Source: CAKRJP01 sp963634745
GTDB lineage: Bacteria; Bacillota; Clostridia; Lachnospirales; Lachnospiraceae
Assembly (NCBI GenBank): GCA_963634745.1
Contig: CAVHCX010000001.1
Location: forward strand, 186,001-250,000
DNA length: 64,000 nucleotides
Direction of reading: 5' to 3'
The position numbers and the translations under genes are program-made. Of the stretch, positions 17,216-25,466 are shown in pieces. Position 1 is the first letter of the stretch. Each line of letters starts with the position of its first letter. The notes under the pieces were generated by a model. The model worked only from the letters and a program-made list of their open reading frames with translations, was not told where the DNA came from and searched no databases.

Positions 17216-18115
17216 TTATGTCAACTCTACTTTATCTTTTACCATATCCAGTTCATCCTTACTATAGACCTGGTATTCATCCCAGATTTCTTCCATGCTC
17301 TCCAAGGTTTCCACCACTTCATCCTGGCGCTTCATGCAAAGAGCCACCACCAAGGCATTGATCACGCTAAGGGGAGCTACCAGGGAATCTACAATAGATG
17401 CCATGTCACTTCTTGCGATCAGATTACAGGAAGAATAAATGGTCATCGGAGAATGGACACTGTCTGTGAGGGTAATGACTTTCGCCTTACGGTTACTTGC
17501 AAACTCCAAGGCTTTCAATGTTCTCATGGAATATCTAGGGAAACTAATTCCAATAATGACATCCTCCTCACCGATACGAATGAGCTGTTCAAAAATCTCA
17601 CTGGCGCTGTTGGTGCTTACAGGAATCACGTTATCTCTTATCATATTTAAATAAAAAGCCAAAAAATTCGCCAAGGGCGCACAGCTTCTGATTCCTATGA
17701 TATATATTTTTCTCGCATTTAATATGGTATCTACCGCCATATCAAAATTCTCATGATCAATACTCTGCATGGTCTGCTTGATCTTATCAATATCCGACTG
17801 GAGCACGGAGGTAAGAATCTCCCCCCTACTGATCCTACCATAGGTCACCTCCATACGCTGTATGGAGTTTAACTTCATACGAACCACTTCACCCAAAGCC
17901 TTCTGAAACTCCGGATAGCCTGCATAACCTAAGGCTGTTGCAAAACGAACCACCGTAGATTCACTGACCCCGACTTCCTCACCCATTTTCGCTGCAGTAA
18001 GAAAGGCCGCCTTATCATAATCCGTCTGAATAAAATCCGCCAGTTTTTTTTGGCCCTTGCTGAAGCTTTTATAGTTTTCTTCAATTCGTTTTAAGAGCTC
18101 ATTATTATTGTTCAT
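17216..18115 (-). CDS. MurR/RpiR-family transcriptional regulator
   Basis: One-component regulator. N-terminal HTH domain (about residues 1-77) with SKGQKKLADFIQ and VGVSESTVVRFATALGYAGYPEFQ, and a C-terminal SIS sugar-phosphate-type sensor domain (IYIIGIRSCAPLANFLAFYL, VIIGISFPRYSMRTL, KVITLTDSVHSPM). The ATG at 18115 with AAGGA 8 nt upstream is chosen over a TTG 36 nt earlier, giving 299 aa. It lies downstream of the oad-type operon behind a terminator and has its own promoter, whose -10 region is identical over 13 bp with that of the oad-type operon promoter, suggesting the regulator acts on both. The ligand is unknown. Confidence 0.9.
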   Translation of the reverse strand: MNNNNELLKRIEENYKSFSKGQKKLADFIQTDYDKAAFLTAAKMGEEVGVSESTVVRFATALGYAGYPEFQKALGEVVRMKLNSIQRMEVTYGRISRGEILTSVLQSDIDKIKQTMQSIDHENFDMAVDTILNARKIYIIGIRSCAPLANFLAFYLNMIRDNVIPVSTNSASEIFEQLIRIGEEDVIIGISFPRYSMRTLKALEFASNRKAKVITLTDSVHSPMTIYSSCNLIARSDMASIVDSLVAPLSVINALVVALCMKRQDEVVETLESMEEIWDEYQVYSKDELDMVKDKVELT

Positions 18116-18199
18116 TTTTATTTCCTTTATCTCACAAAACAAATTCTCCAAGCAGGAAACCGGAATTTGTTCATATTTTTACGAAATCTCACCTTGGTA

Positions 18200-18228
18200 A
18201 TTATATAGCCTGCTTATTCAGAATTCAA
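18200..18228 (-). promoter_or_regulatory. SigA-type promoter of the RpiR-family gene
   Basis: On the minus strand TTGAAT (18223-18228), 17-bp spacer, TATAAT (18200-18205). The 13-mer CAGGCTATATAAT over the -10 is repeated at the promoter of the carboxyltransferase operon (23718-23730). Confidence 0.75.
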
Positions 18229-18258
18229 GATGAAGTCTTCTTTTCCTGCCAAGCTATC

Positions 18259-18291
18259 AAAAAAAGACACAGCCCCTTATAGGGCCATGCC
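18259..18291 (-). terminator. Intrinsic terminator after the oadA-type gene
   Basis: On the minus strand GGCATGGCCC pairs, with three wobble pairs, with GGGCTGTGTC, followed by a run of seven T. It ends the five-gene carboxyltransferase/Na+-pump operon before the RpiR gene. Confidence 0.85.
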
Positions 18292-18314
18292 TTTTTATTA
18301 TTGTTTGTATTCTA

Positions 18315-19730
18315 CTATACAGGATAACTTCCGTTCTCTGTATCAGCAACTGTCTGATCCACCTTAGTCTCCTGAGCTTCACGATATTTGAAGAAATCAG
18401 TAGCAACCTGTGGGAACAATGCATAGGAAAGAACATCCTCATCCTGCTCGATCCACTGAGAGCATTCCTCGCGAAGAGTATCTAACTCATCCGGAATCAG
18501 ATCTGCCGGACGACATGTGATAATCTCAGCATCTGCCGGTAATACTTTCTTCTTAACCTCCTCGTTGAAAGGTTTAACAGTCTCACCATACTTACCGCTT
18601 AAGATATCCTTAGTCTCCTTAGTTGCCATCTTATAACGCTCTCCCATAAGAACGTTAAATACAGCCTGGGTACCAACGATCTGTGAAGAAGGTGTTACAA
18701 GTGGTGGTTCACCAAGATCCTTACGAACCTTCGGAACTTCCTCTAATACATCATAGAACTTATCTTCTGCTCCCTGCTCAGCAAGCTGAGAAGTAAGGTT
18801 AGATAACATTCCGCCAGGTACCTGGTAAAGAAGAGTCTTAATATTAACTCCCATATTCTTAGGATTAAGAAGTCCTGAATCAAGAGCATCATCTCTGATT
18901 GGTCTGAAGTAATCAGCAATCTCAGCTAATAAGGTCTGATCAAAGCCTGTATCATAAGGAGTTCCCTTAAAGGTCTCAACCATAACTTCTGTTGCCGGCT
19001 GAGAAGTTCCAAGTGCAAATGGTGACATTGCAGTATCAATGACATCAACACCAGCCTCTACTGCCTTTAAGTAAGTCATAGAAGCAACACCTGAAGTATA
19101 GTGGGTATGAAGCTGAATCGGGATATCAACAGCATCCTTCAATGCTCCGATCAACTCTGTTGCACGGTATGGAAGTAAAAGACCTGCCATATCCTTCAAG
19201 CAGATAGAGTTTGCACCCATCTCCTGAACTTTTTTAGCCTTGTCTACCCAGTACTCTGTGGTATAAGCATCACCAAGAGTATAAGACAATGCAACCTGTG
19301 CATGAGCGCCTTCTTTATTTGCAGCAGTAACAGCTGTCTGCAAGTTACGAAGGTCGTTCAAGCAGTCAAAAATACGGATGATATCAATTCCGTTTGCAAC
19401 AGACTTCTGTACGAAATATTCTACTACATCATCTGCATATGGACGATATCCCAGGATATTCTGTCCACGGAATAACATCTGCAACTTGGTATTCTTAAAT
19501 CCATCACGGAACTTACGAAGTCTCTCCCATGGATCTTCCTTTAAGAATCTAAGAGAAGCATCAAAGGTAGCTCCTCCCCAACACTCTACAGAATGATAAC
19601 CAACCTTGTCCATCTTATCAACGATAGGAAGCATCTGTTCTGTAGTTAAACGTGTAGCGATCAGAGACTGATGCGCATCACGCAAAACGGTTTCTGTAAT
19701 CTTAATTGGTTTCTTTTCTATTTCTGCCAT
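18315..19730 (-). CDS. Oxaloacetate decarboxylase alpha / pyruvate carboxylase subunit B-type carboxyltransferase (5S-like)
   Basis: Biotin-dependent carboxyltransferase acting between biotin and pyruvate/oxaloacetate, with a TIM barrel of the HMG-CoA-lyase type. Seen: ITETVLRDAHQSLIATRL (metal Asp18), GGATFDASLRFL, FRGQNILGY, the carboxylated Lys in NSICLKDMAGLL, the metal pair in QLHTHYTSG, and PGGMLSNL. Length 471 aa: it lacks the biotin domain seen in long OadA; a separate biotin carrier is encoded in the operon, as with the 5S subunit of propionibacterial transcarboxylase. AGGAGG precedes the ATG. It is last of five genes. PycB and OadA activity cannot be separated by sequence; the Na+-pump subunits favour OadA or a transcarboxylase role. 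Confidence 0.92.
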   Translation of the reverse strand: MAEIEKKPIKITETVLRDAHQSLIATRLTTEQMLPIVDKMDKVGYHSVECWGGATFDASLRFLKEDPWERLRKFRDGFKNTKLQMLFRGQNILGYRPYADDVVEYFVQKSVANGIDIIRIFDCLNDLRNLQTAVTAANKEGAHAQVALSYTLGDAYTTEYWVDKAKKVQEMGANSICLKDMAGLLLPYRATELIGALKDAVDIPIQLHTHYTSGVASMTYLKAVEAGVDVIDTAMSPFALGTSQPATEVMVETFKGTPYDTGFDQTLLAEIADYFRPIRDDALDSGLLNPKNMGVNIKTLLYQVPGGMLSNLTSQLAEQGAEDKFYDVLEEVPKVRKDLGEPPLVTPSSQIVGTQAVFNVLMGERYKMATKETKDILSGKYGETVKPFNEEVKKKVLPADAEIITCRPADLIPDELDTLREECSQWIEQDEDVLSYALFPQVATDFFKYREAQETKVDQTVADTENGSYPV

Positions 19731-19760
19731 TACTTGGCCCTCCTGTCTACAAATGTAACT

Positions 19761-20915
19761 TTAAACACCTACTCCAAAGATAGCCATAAATGTTCCGGCT
19801 GCTACTGCAGTACCGATAACTCCCGCTACGTTAGGTCCCATAGCATGCATCAAAAGGAAATTGGTAGGATCTGCCTCTGCGCCAACCTTCTGAGATACTC
19901 TGGCTGCCATTGGAACGGCAGATACACCTGCGGAACCAATCAATGGATTTACCTTGCCTCCGGTTGCAATACACATCAACTTACCGAATAATACTCCCGC
20001 TGCAGTACCAAAGCAGAATGCAATCAGTCCAAGAGCAACAATTTTAAGAGTATCTGTATTAAGGAATGCTTCTGCACTTGTAGTAGCTCCTACGGATGTA
20101 CCAAGAAGAATAACTACGATGTACATAAGTGCGTTAGATGCAGTATCTGTTAACTGTCTTACAACACCGGACTCTTTAAAGAGGTTACCAAGCATAAGAA
20201 GACCAACAAGCGGCGCTGTTGTAGGAAGGATCACGCAAACAACAATTGTTACGATAATTGGGAAGAGAATCTTCTCCAACTTAGATACAGGTCTAAGCTG
20301 ATCCATCTTGATCTTACGCTCTTTCTCAGTTGTAAGTAATTTCATAATCGGTGGCTGAATAATCGGTACCAAAGACATATAAGAATATGCCGCTACAGCG
20401 ATCGGTCCAAGAAGGGCTGTCTGCTGTAATTTTCCTGCAAGGAAGATGGATGTAGGACCATCTGCTCCACCGATAATAGAGATGGCAGCAGCTGCCTTAT
20501 CAGAGAATCCCATCATCATAGCTCCAAGATATGCAGCAAAAATACCAAACTGCGCTGCCGCACCAAGAAGGAAACTCTTTGGATTGGCAATCAAAGGACC
20601 AAAGTCAGTCATAGCTCCAACGCCCATGAAAATCAGGGATGGAAGAATTGACCACTCATCCAACTTATAGAAGTAGTAGAGCAATCCACCGGTTCCGTTA
20701 GAAGCATCTTCGAAGCTAAGCATAATATCCGGATAGATATTAACCAACAACATACCGAATGCAATTGGAACCAGAAGTAAAGGCTCAAATCCATGTCTGA
20801 TCGCAAGATACAAGAAGAAACATGCAACTGCGATCATAATCAGGTTGCCCCAGCTCAAGCTAAAGAACGCTGTCTGCTGAATGAGGTTTCCTAATGTCGT
20901 TGTTATATATTCCAT
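19761..20915 (-). CDS. Na+-transporting decarboxylase beta subunit (OadB/GcdB/MmdB family)
   Basis: Integral membrane subunit that decarboxylates carboxybiotin and exports Na+. About ten helices. Conserved stretches: FGMLLVNIYPDI, GVGAMTDFGPLIANPKSFLL, SIIGGADGPTSIFLAGKL, SYMSLVPIIQPPIMKLLTTE (the Na+ site region), and PLIGSAGVSAVPMAARVSQ with the ending MHAMGPNVAGVIGTAVAAG. Length 384 aa is normal. GGAGG precedes the ATG; it lies between the biotin carrier and the oadA-type gene. Confidence 0.96.
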   Translation of the reverse strand: MEYITTTLGNLIQQTAFFSLSWGNLIMIAVACFFLYLAIRHGFEPLLLVPIAFGMLLVNIYPDIMLSFEDASNGTGGLLYYFYKLDEWSILPSLIFMGVGAMTDFGPLIANPKSFLLGAAAQFGIFAAYLGAMMMGFSDKAAAAISIIGGADGPTSIFLAGKLQQTALLGPIAVAAYSYMSLVPIIQPPIMKLLTTEKERKIKMDQLRPVSKLEKILFPIIVTIVVCVILPTTAPLVGLLMLGNLFKESGVVRQLTDTASNALMYIVVILLGTSVGATTSAEAFLNTDTLKIVALGLIAFCFGTAAGVLFGKLMCIATGGKVNPLIGSAGVSAVPMAARVSQKVGAEADPTNFLLMHAMGPNVAGVIGTAVAAGTFMAIFGVGV

Positions 20916-20954
20916 TTTATAACCTCCAGTCGTTATTACACATCAAAGATGCTA

Positions 20955-21323
20955 TTAGTTTAATGTAGCTAATACTGCTCCAGCATCACAAGCGTCACCA
21001 ACTGCTACATCAATGCTTGCTACTGTACCATCTTCAGGTGCAACAACCGGGATTTCCATCTTCATTGCCTCGATAACAACTACAGCGTCACCCTTAGCAA
21101 CCTTCTGTCCAACACTTGCTTCGATCTTGAATACCTTACCAGCTGCACCGGCCTTAACTTCAATAGAGCCAGCGCCTGCTGCCGCCTTAGGTGCTGCCGG
21201 AGCTGCCTTTGGAGCTGCTTTTGGTGCTGCCTTTGGTGCTGCTACAGGAGCTGCTCCTGCTCCGTTTTCTTCTACTGTTACATCATATACATTACCATTT
21301 ACTGTGATCGTATAATTTTTCAT
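20955..21323 (-). CDS. Biotin carrier protein (biotin/lipoyl-attachment domain)
   Basis: Small carrier that moves CO2 on biotin between the carboxyltransferases and the membrane decarboxylase. A short N-terminal domain (residues 1-20, YTITVNGNVYDVTVEE) is joined by an Ala/Pro/Lys-rich linker (about 23-50, repeats of AAPK) to a biotinyl domain (about 52-122). The biotinylated Lys88 is in IEAMKMEIPV. 122 aa, like the 1.3S subunit of transcarboxylase or MmdC/GcdC. AGGAGG precedes the ATG. Confidence 0.96.
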   Translation of the reverse strand: MKNYTITVNGNVYDVTVEENGAGAAPVAAPKAAPKAAPKAAPAAPKAAAGAGSIEVKAGAAGKVFKIEASVGQKVAKGDAVVVIEAMKMEIPVVAPEDGTVASIDVAVGDACDAGAVLATLN

Positions 21324-21348
21324 CTTTAAAAATCCTCCTAAATGTGAT

Positions 21349-22122
21349 CTATGAATTCCACTTATTTGATGGGCGACGTCTGATACTTCTTACTACAAAT
21401 CCATCTGTAGTTGTACCTTCAGCCGCTGCAATTGCCGCTGCGATCACAGCAACAAGTTCTGTGTCATCTTCTGCTTCTGCCACAGGTTCAACTGCAACTT
21501 CTGCAGGAGCAGCCTGGGTCTTCTTAGGTTCTTCCTTCTTTCCCTTATTCTTAAATGCTGCCTCGATAGCAGGAATATATTTAAATAAGGAAATAAGTAA
21601 GGAAATAAAGATCAGTACAATAAATACAGTTCCCATTCCGAGAAGGGTATTCAAGCCTGCCTTTGTCATAACCTCTCCGGTTGTATAATCACCATCTACG
21701 GTTACGCTATCCAGATAAAGATCATCATCATAGATGAATGTAATCGTAGCTTCGCGGTCAGCAAATACTGCGTCAGCTGTCAAAGTAACCTCATCATTGC
21801 TGGCAGTAACTGTATAATCGCCATGGCTTACATAATCTCCACACTCGTCAACAGCTGCCTCCCAGGCATCAATAGCTCCGGTAAAGCTGTCTGTTGTATA
21901 TGGAAGTCCGGCATTTGTCAATTGTAACTGCAAATTAAATTCAGACATTGACTTAATCTGATCAAGAGTTGCTTCATCAGAAGATTCGCAATACTCGATA
22001 ATAAAGTCAGAAGCCTGTACCAGCGTACTCTCGTCGTATTCCAATTCACTATTATTACCACATGCAGTGAGGCCCAGGGATGCAACAAGTACGCAAAGTG
22101 TTAAGCTAATCTTTCTCTTCAC
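21349..22122 (-). CDS. OadG-family Na+-pump gamma subunit with N-terminal lipoprotein domain
   Basis: The C-terminal part is OadG-like: one membrane helix (about 158-183, GMGTVFIVLIFISLLISLF), an Ala/Pro/Glu linker, then ELVAVIAAAIAAAEG and GFVVRSIRRR, as in MmdD/GcdD-type small subunits. Unlike the usual 80-130-aa gamma subunit it has about 150 extra N-terminal residues: a signal peptide with lipobox LTAC (Cys21) and an outside domain. The start is GTG (22122) preceded by GAGGTAGA, 14 bp after the carboxyltransferase gene. The gamma subunit assembles the complex; the role of the outside domain is unknown. Confidence 0.85.
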   Translation of the reverse strand: MKRKISLTLCVLVASLGLTACGNNSELEYDESTLVQASDFIIEYCESSDEATLDQIKSMSEFNLQLQLTNAGLPYTTDSFTGAIDAWEAAVDECGDYVSHGDYTVTASNDEVTLTADAVFADREATITFIYDDDLYLDSVTVDGDYTTGEVMTKAGLNTLLGMGTVFIVLIFISLLISLFKYIPAIEAAFKNKGKKEEPKKTQAAPAEVAVEPVAEAEDDTELVAVIAAAIAAAEGTTTDGFVVRSIRRRPSNKWNS

Positions 22123-22136
22123 TCTACCTCACCTCA

Positions 22137-23573
22137 CTAAACTGTTCCATGCTTTTTCAGTGGTTGCTCTTCTCTCTTTGTGAATAACATCTCAAAAGCA
22201 CCGATTACATATTTTCTAGTATCTGCCGGCTCTACGATAGTATCTACATATCCTCTTCTAGCTGCAGATAATGGGCTAGACTGAAGTTCTTTATATTCAG
22301 CTGCCTTCTCATTAATGGTAGCTGCATCCTTGTCTGCATACATGATCTTAGCTGCAAGCTTTGCATCCATCATACCGATCTGGGCGCTTGGCCAAGCATA
22401 TACCATGTCTGCTCCAGTTGACTTGCTGTTCATTGCAACATAAGCGCTTCCGAATGCCTTACCGATAATTACGTTAACCTTCGGAACAGTTGCCTCTGCA
22501 AATGCATAAGTCATCTTAGCAACCTCTTTTGCCAGGTGGCTCTCATCATACTCAGAAGCTGCAAATCCTGCTACATTGGTAAGAGTAAGTACCGGAATGT
22601 TAAATGCGTCACAAAAAGCAACAAAATCAGCTGCCTTTCTAGCTCCGTCTGCAGATAAAGATCCGTCAAATTCAGCAACAAGCTTTGCCTCATCATCGTA
22701 AACCTTAGAACGGTTTGCTACCGCACCTACAGTCATTCCGTTTAATTTGATAAATCCGGTTACCATATCCTTGGCAAAATCCTTCTTAGTCTCGAAGAAG
22801 ATACCGGAATCTGCGATCTGAGAAAGAGCGATTGCTGTATCCTCTACTGCATTCTCGATCTCTGCACATGCACGGTTTAAATCATCCTCGCACTCAGCAT
22901 AAGAAGCATCTTCCTCGTTGTTGCATGGTAACATACATACCAAGCTACGGATATTCTCCAGAACATCCTCTTCAGTTCCTACTGCATCGACAAGACCTGC
23001 CTTCTCGCTCTGATAAGAAGCAGATGCAGTATCACACTTTGCTTCTGTATTACCGGGAATTGCATTCGGAGAGTTTACAAATAACTTGCTCTTCTCTTCC
23101 ATAAATGTGAAATCAGTTAATCCCGGGATTACAGAAAGTCCGCCGCCGCATGAGCCGAAAATAGCTGTAATCTGCGGAATCACTCCTGATGCCTTCGCCT
23201 GCTTAAGGTAAACACTTCCGAAAGCTTCCAAAGCATCTGTAGACTCCTGTAATCTGAGACCTGCACAGTCTACAAGTCCGATTACCGGTGCGCCCATCTT
23301 CATTGCCATATCATAGATATTAGCAATCTTCTTTGCGTGCATTTCTCCAACTGCACCCTTGAGCACTGTAGCATCCTGACTGTATACGTATACAAGGTTG
23401 CCATCGATGACTCCGTATCCTGTGATTACTCCATCAGCAGGTGTCTTTGTCTCGCTCAGATTAAAGTCTGTAGATCTGGCTGTTACTGCACCACCGATTT
23501 CAACAAAGCTTCCTGCATCCAGTAAAGCCGCGATACGGTTACATGCTGCGTTTTCTGTTGCCATGTTGCCCAT
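22137..23573 (-). CDS. Acyl-CoA carboxyltransferase (MmdA/12S-like, PccB family)
   Basis: Crotonase-fold carboxyltransferase that moves CO2 between biotin and an acyl-CoA. Two halves are visible: the N-terminal half with TPADGVITGYGVIDGNLVYV, GLVDCAGLRLQES and IFGSCGGGLSVIPGLTDFTF, and the C-terminal half with GMTVGAVANRS, AADFVAFCDAFNIPVLTLTN, IGKAFGSAYVAMNSKS and DMVYAWPSAQIGMM. At 478 aa it is shorter than MmdA (about 510). Substrate (methylmalonyl-, glutaconyl-, malonyl- or acetyl-CoA) cannot be decided. It is the first gene of the operon and its promoter lies about 140 bp upstream. Confidence 0.92.
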   Translation of the reverse strand: MGNMATENAACNRIAALLDAGSFVEIGGAVTARSTDFNLSETKTPADGVITGYGVIDGNLVYVYSQDATVLKGAVGEMHAKKIANIYDMAMKMGAPVIGLVDCAGLRLQESTDALEAFGSVYLKQAKASGVIPQITAIFGSCGGGLSVIPGLTDFTFMEEKSKLFVNSPNAIPGNTEAKCDTASASYQSEKAGLVDAVGTEEDVLENIRSLVCMLPCNNEEDASYAECEDDLNRACAEIENAVEDTAIALSQIADSGIFFETKKDFAKDMVTGFIKLNGMTVGAVANRSKVYDDEAKLVAEFDGSLSADGARKAADFVAFCDAFNIPVLTLTNVAGFAASEYDESHLAKEVAKMTYAFAEATVPKVNVIIGKAFGSAYVAMNSKSTGADMVYAWPSAQIGMMDAKLAAKIMYADKDAATINEKAAEYKELQSSPLSAARRGYVDTIVEPADTRKYVIGAFEMLFTKREEQPLKKHGTV

Positions 23574-23717
23574 AAACCTAGTCCTCCATTTTCTATTACA
23601 TTATTAATAAGGATATTATGCAGCTTCTGCGGTTTCAACAAGATGCACATAACAAAATTCCTTATTCTGCAAAAATATGGTTAAAATATAGAATGAACCA
23701 AATTTTAAACCATTTGT

Positions 23718-23746
23718 ATTATATAGCCTGATAGTTTAAATCACAA
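23718..23746 (-). promoter_or_regulatory. SigA-type promoter of the carboxyltransferase/Na+-pump operon
   Basis: Minus strand TTGTGA (23741-23746), 17-bp spacer, TATAAT (23718-23723). It shares CAGGCTATATAAT exactly with the RpiR gene promoter. Confidence 0.75.
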
Positions 23747-23889
23747 CTGTTTTGTGTCATTTTCATAACAATTACCCATGTTTTTTTTCATATGCTTATA
23801 AAAATTGTTTATATTGATAAAAATAAAACAAGACTTTTTTAGATTGTTTAATTCCAGCTTTATTTCCTTAATAATTCCTTAATAAAGAC

Positions 23890-23918
23890 TTGTACCATAG
23901 TCCAATTTATGATATATT
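23890..23918 (+). promoter_or_regulatory. SigA-type promoter of the POT transporter gene
   Basis: TTGTAC (23890-23895), 17-bp spacer, TATATT (23913-23918), about 90 bp before the start codon. Confidence 0.6.
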
Positions 23919-24009
23919 TTTCACGTAGGATTTGAAGAGTTGCTTGAGGCTGTGGGGTCTGAAAGCTATCCTCTTTGAATCAAAAAATTTCATATGGAGG
24001 GATAAAGAA

Positions 24010-25359
24010 ATGGAAGCAAAAAAGAAAATGCCATTTGGTTTCTATGTATGCTGTCTTTCTTTCTCATTTGAGAGACTTGCTTACTATGCAGCCAAATGGG
24101 GATTGTCAGTTTACATCGTTGCTACAGTAGCAAACGGTGGACTGGGACTTACTTCTGCGGACGGAGCTTTGATGAACTCAAACTTGGTTGCCTTCACTTA
24201 TATCACACCGATTATCGGTGGATATATTGCTGACCGTTGGATAAGTCCAAGAATTCTGGTACCTATAGGAGAGATCCTTATGGGACTCGGATACTTATGT
24301 GCTTGGAAGTCCAATAGCATTGGAATGCTCTGGGTTATGATTATCCTTGTTGCTATCGGTACAGGATGCTTCAAGGGTAATGTATCAGGTGTCAACGGAG
24401 GTTTATTCCCGGATGCTGATGAGGCTACCTTAAATGCCGTATTTAACATTCAGTACATGTTTGTTAATATCGGTTCTTTCTGTGGAACTACTTTCTTAAG
24501 CTTACTTGCTCTTTCTGCAGGATATCGTACCATGTTCTTAGTATGTGGTATTGCTCTGTTCGTAGACTGCGCATGGTGGCTCTTCGGAATGAGATCCTTT
24601 GGAGATGTTGGTAAGAAGCCATTTAAGGCTGAAATCAGCACAGAGGATAAGAGCAAGAATGTAGAAGCTAAGAGCGATGCTCCACTTACTTCTTTGGAGA
24701 AGAGACGTGTTGCTGCTATTCTTATTGTAACTGTATTCTCCGGAATCTTCTGGTTGATCTGGTACATGGTTTACATGCCTGTTTACTACGAATTCGGTCC
24801 TGTAGCTCAGGGCGGTTTCGGTTGGGCAAACTGGTCTATCGGATCCTTCGAGATGCCAACTGCTTGGTTTGATTCTATGAATGCTATTCTTTGTATTATC
24901 CTTTGCCCGATCTTTGCAGGTATTTGGGTAAAGATGGCAGCAAGACCACAGGGTGACTGGGGTATGTTTAAGAAGACAGCCATCGGTATTATGATCCTTG
25001 GTCTCTGTGTTGCCTGCATGGTAGTTGCAGCACTTCTTTGCGGATGTAGCTCAGAAAATCCGGTTGGAATCTGGATCATTATTTTAACATCCGTATTTAT
25101 GTCATTGGGAGAGGTTATTTTCTCACCTCTTGGAAATGCATTCATCAACAAGTATTCACCAAAGAAATTACTTGGTACTTTACTTGGTGTATGGCCACTG
25201 ATCATCTTCTTCTCAGGTAAGGCTTATGGACCGCTTTACAACTGGTTGGAGAACTTTAACTTCATCAAAGCTTATGGCGCAGTTGCAATTATCATCTTCG
25301 CCTGCGGCGCTGTTATGATGTTATTTAACAAGAAGTTTGATGAAATGATCGAAGGATAA
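24010..25359 (+). CDS. POT/PTR-family proton-dependent oligopeptide transporter
   Basis: Membrane importer of di-/tripeptides of the major facilitator superfamily. The family motif at the start is FSFERLAYYAAKWGLSVYI (like FYSERFAYYG), then TPIIGGYIADRWI and GTGCFKGNVSGVNGGLFPD (like GLFKPNxS), and the PTR signature area FNIQYMFVNIGSFCG. About 12-14 membrane helices with a charged loop near residues 205-235. The ATG at 24010 is used because GGAGGG precedes it; the open frame extends further upstream without a good start. 449 aa. It is followed by a terminator and then two peptide-processing genes on the same strand. Confidence 0.9.
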   Translation: MEAKKKMPFGFYVCCLSFSFERLAYYAAKWGLSVYIVATVANGGLGLTSADGALMNSNLVAFTYITPIIGGYIADRWISPRILVPIGEILMGLGYLCAWKSNSIGMLWVMIILVAIGTGCFKGNVSGVNGGLFPDADEATLNAVFNIQYMFVNIGSFCGTTFLSLLALSAGYRTMFLVCGIALFVDCAWWLFGMRSFGDVGKKPFKAEISTEDKSKNVEAKSDAPLTSLEKRRVAAILIVTVFSGIFWLIWYMVYMPVYYEFGPVAQGGFGWANWSIGSFEMPTAWFDSMNAILCIILCPIFAGIWVKMAARPQGDWGMFKKTAIGIMILGLCVACMVVAALLCGCSSENPVGIWIIILTSVFMSLGEVIFSPLGNAFINKYSPKKLLGTLLGVWPLIIFFSGKAYGPLYNWLENFNFIKAYGAVAIIIFACGAVMMLFNKKFDEMIEG

Positions 25360-25397
25360 TTTCTAAATATACTTTTAATACATTTCTTTAGAAGTAA

Positions 25398-25431
25398 TAA
25401 AAAGGCTTCCGGTCATCCGGGAGCCTTTTGT
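25398..25431 (+). terminator. Intrinsic terminator after the POT gene
   Basis: AAAAGGCTTCCGG tcat CCGGGAGCCTTTT with T-rich flank; some read-through into the aminopeptidase gene is possible because it starts only 36 bp later. Confidence 0.85.
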
Positions 25432-25466
25432 TTATTTAAAAAATTTTATAATGGGAGGTTTTTATC

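Larger units (their letters stand above)
23574..24009. other. Divergent intergenic region between carboxyltransferase operon and peptide cluster
   Basis: About 435 bases, strongly AT-rich, with no credible gene. It holds one promoter on each strand (described separately), a long leader for the minus-strand operon, a direct repeat CCTTAATA (two copies near 23870-23885) and a weak palindrome TGT..ATAACA near 23756-23770. No known riboswitch or catabolite-response element was recognised. Confidence 0.6.

Noticed and set aside
23932..24009. Upstream extension of the POT transporter
   Set aside because: Open frame only; the ribosome site GGAGGG stands before the ATG at 24010, where the family N-terminus begins.
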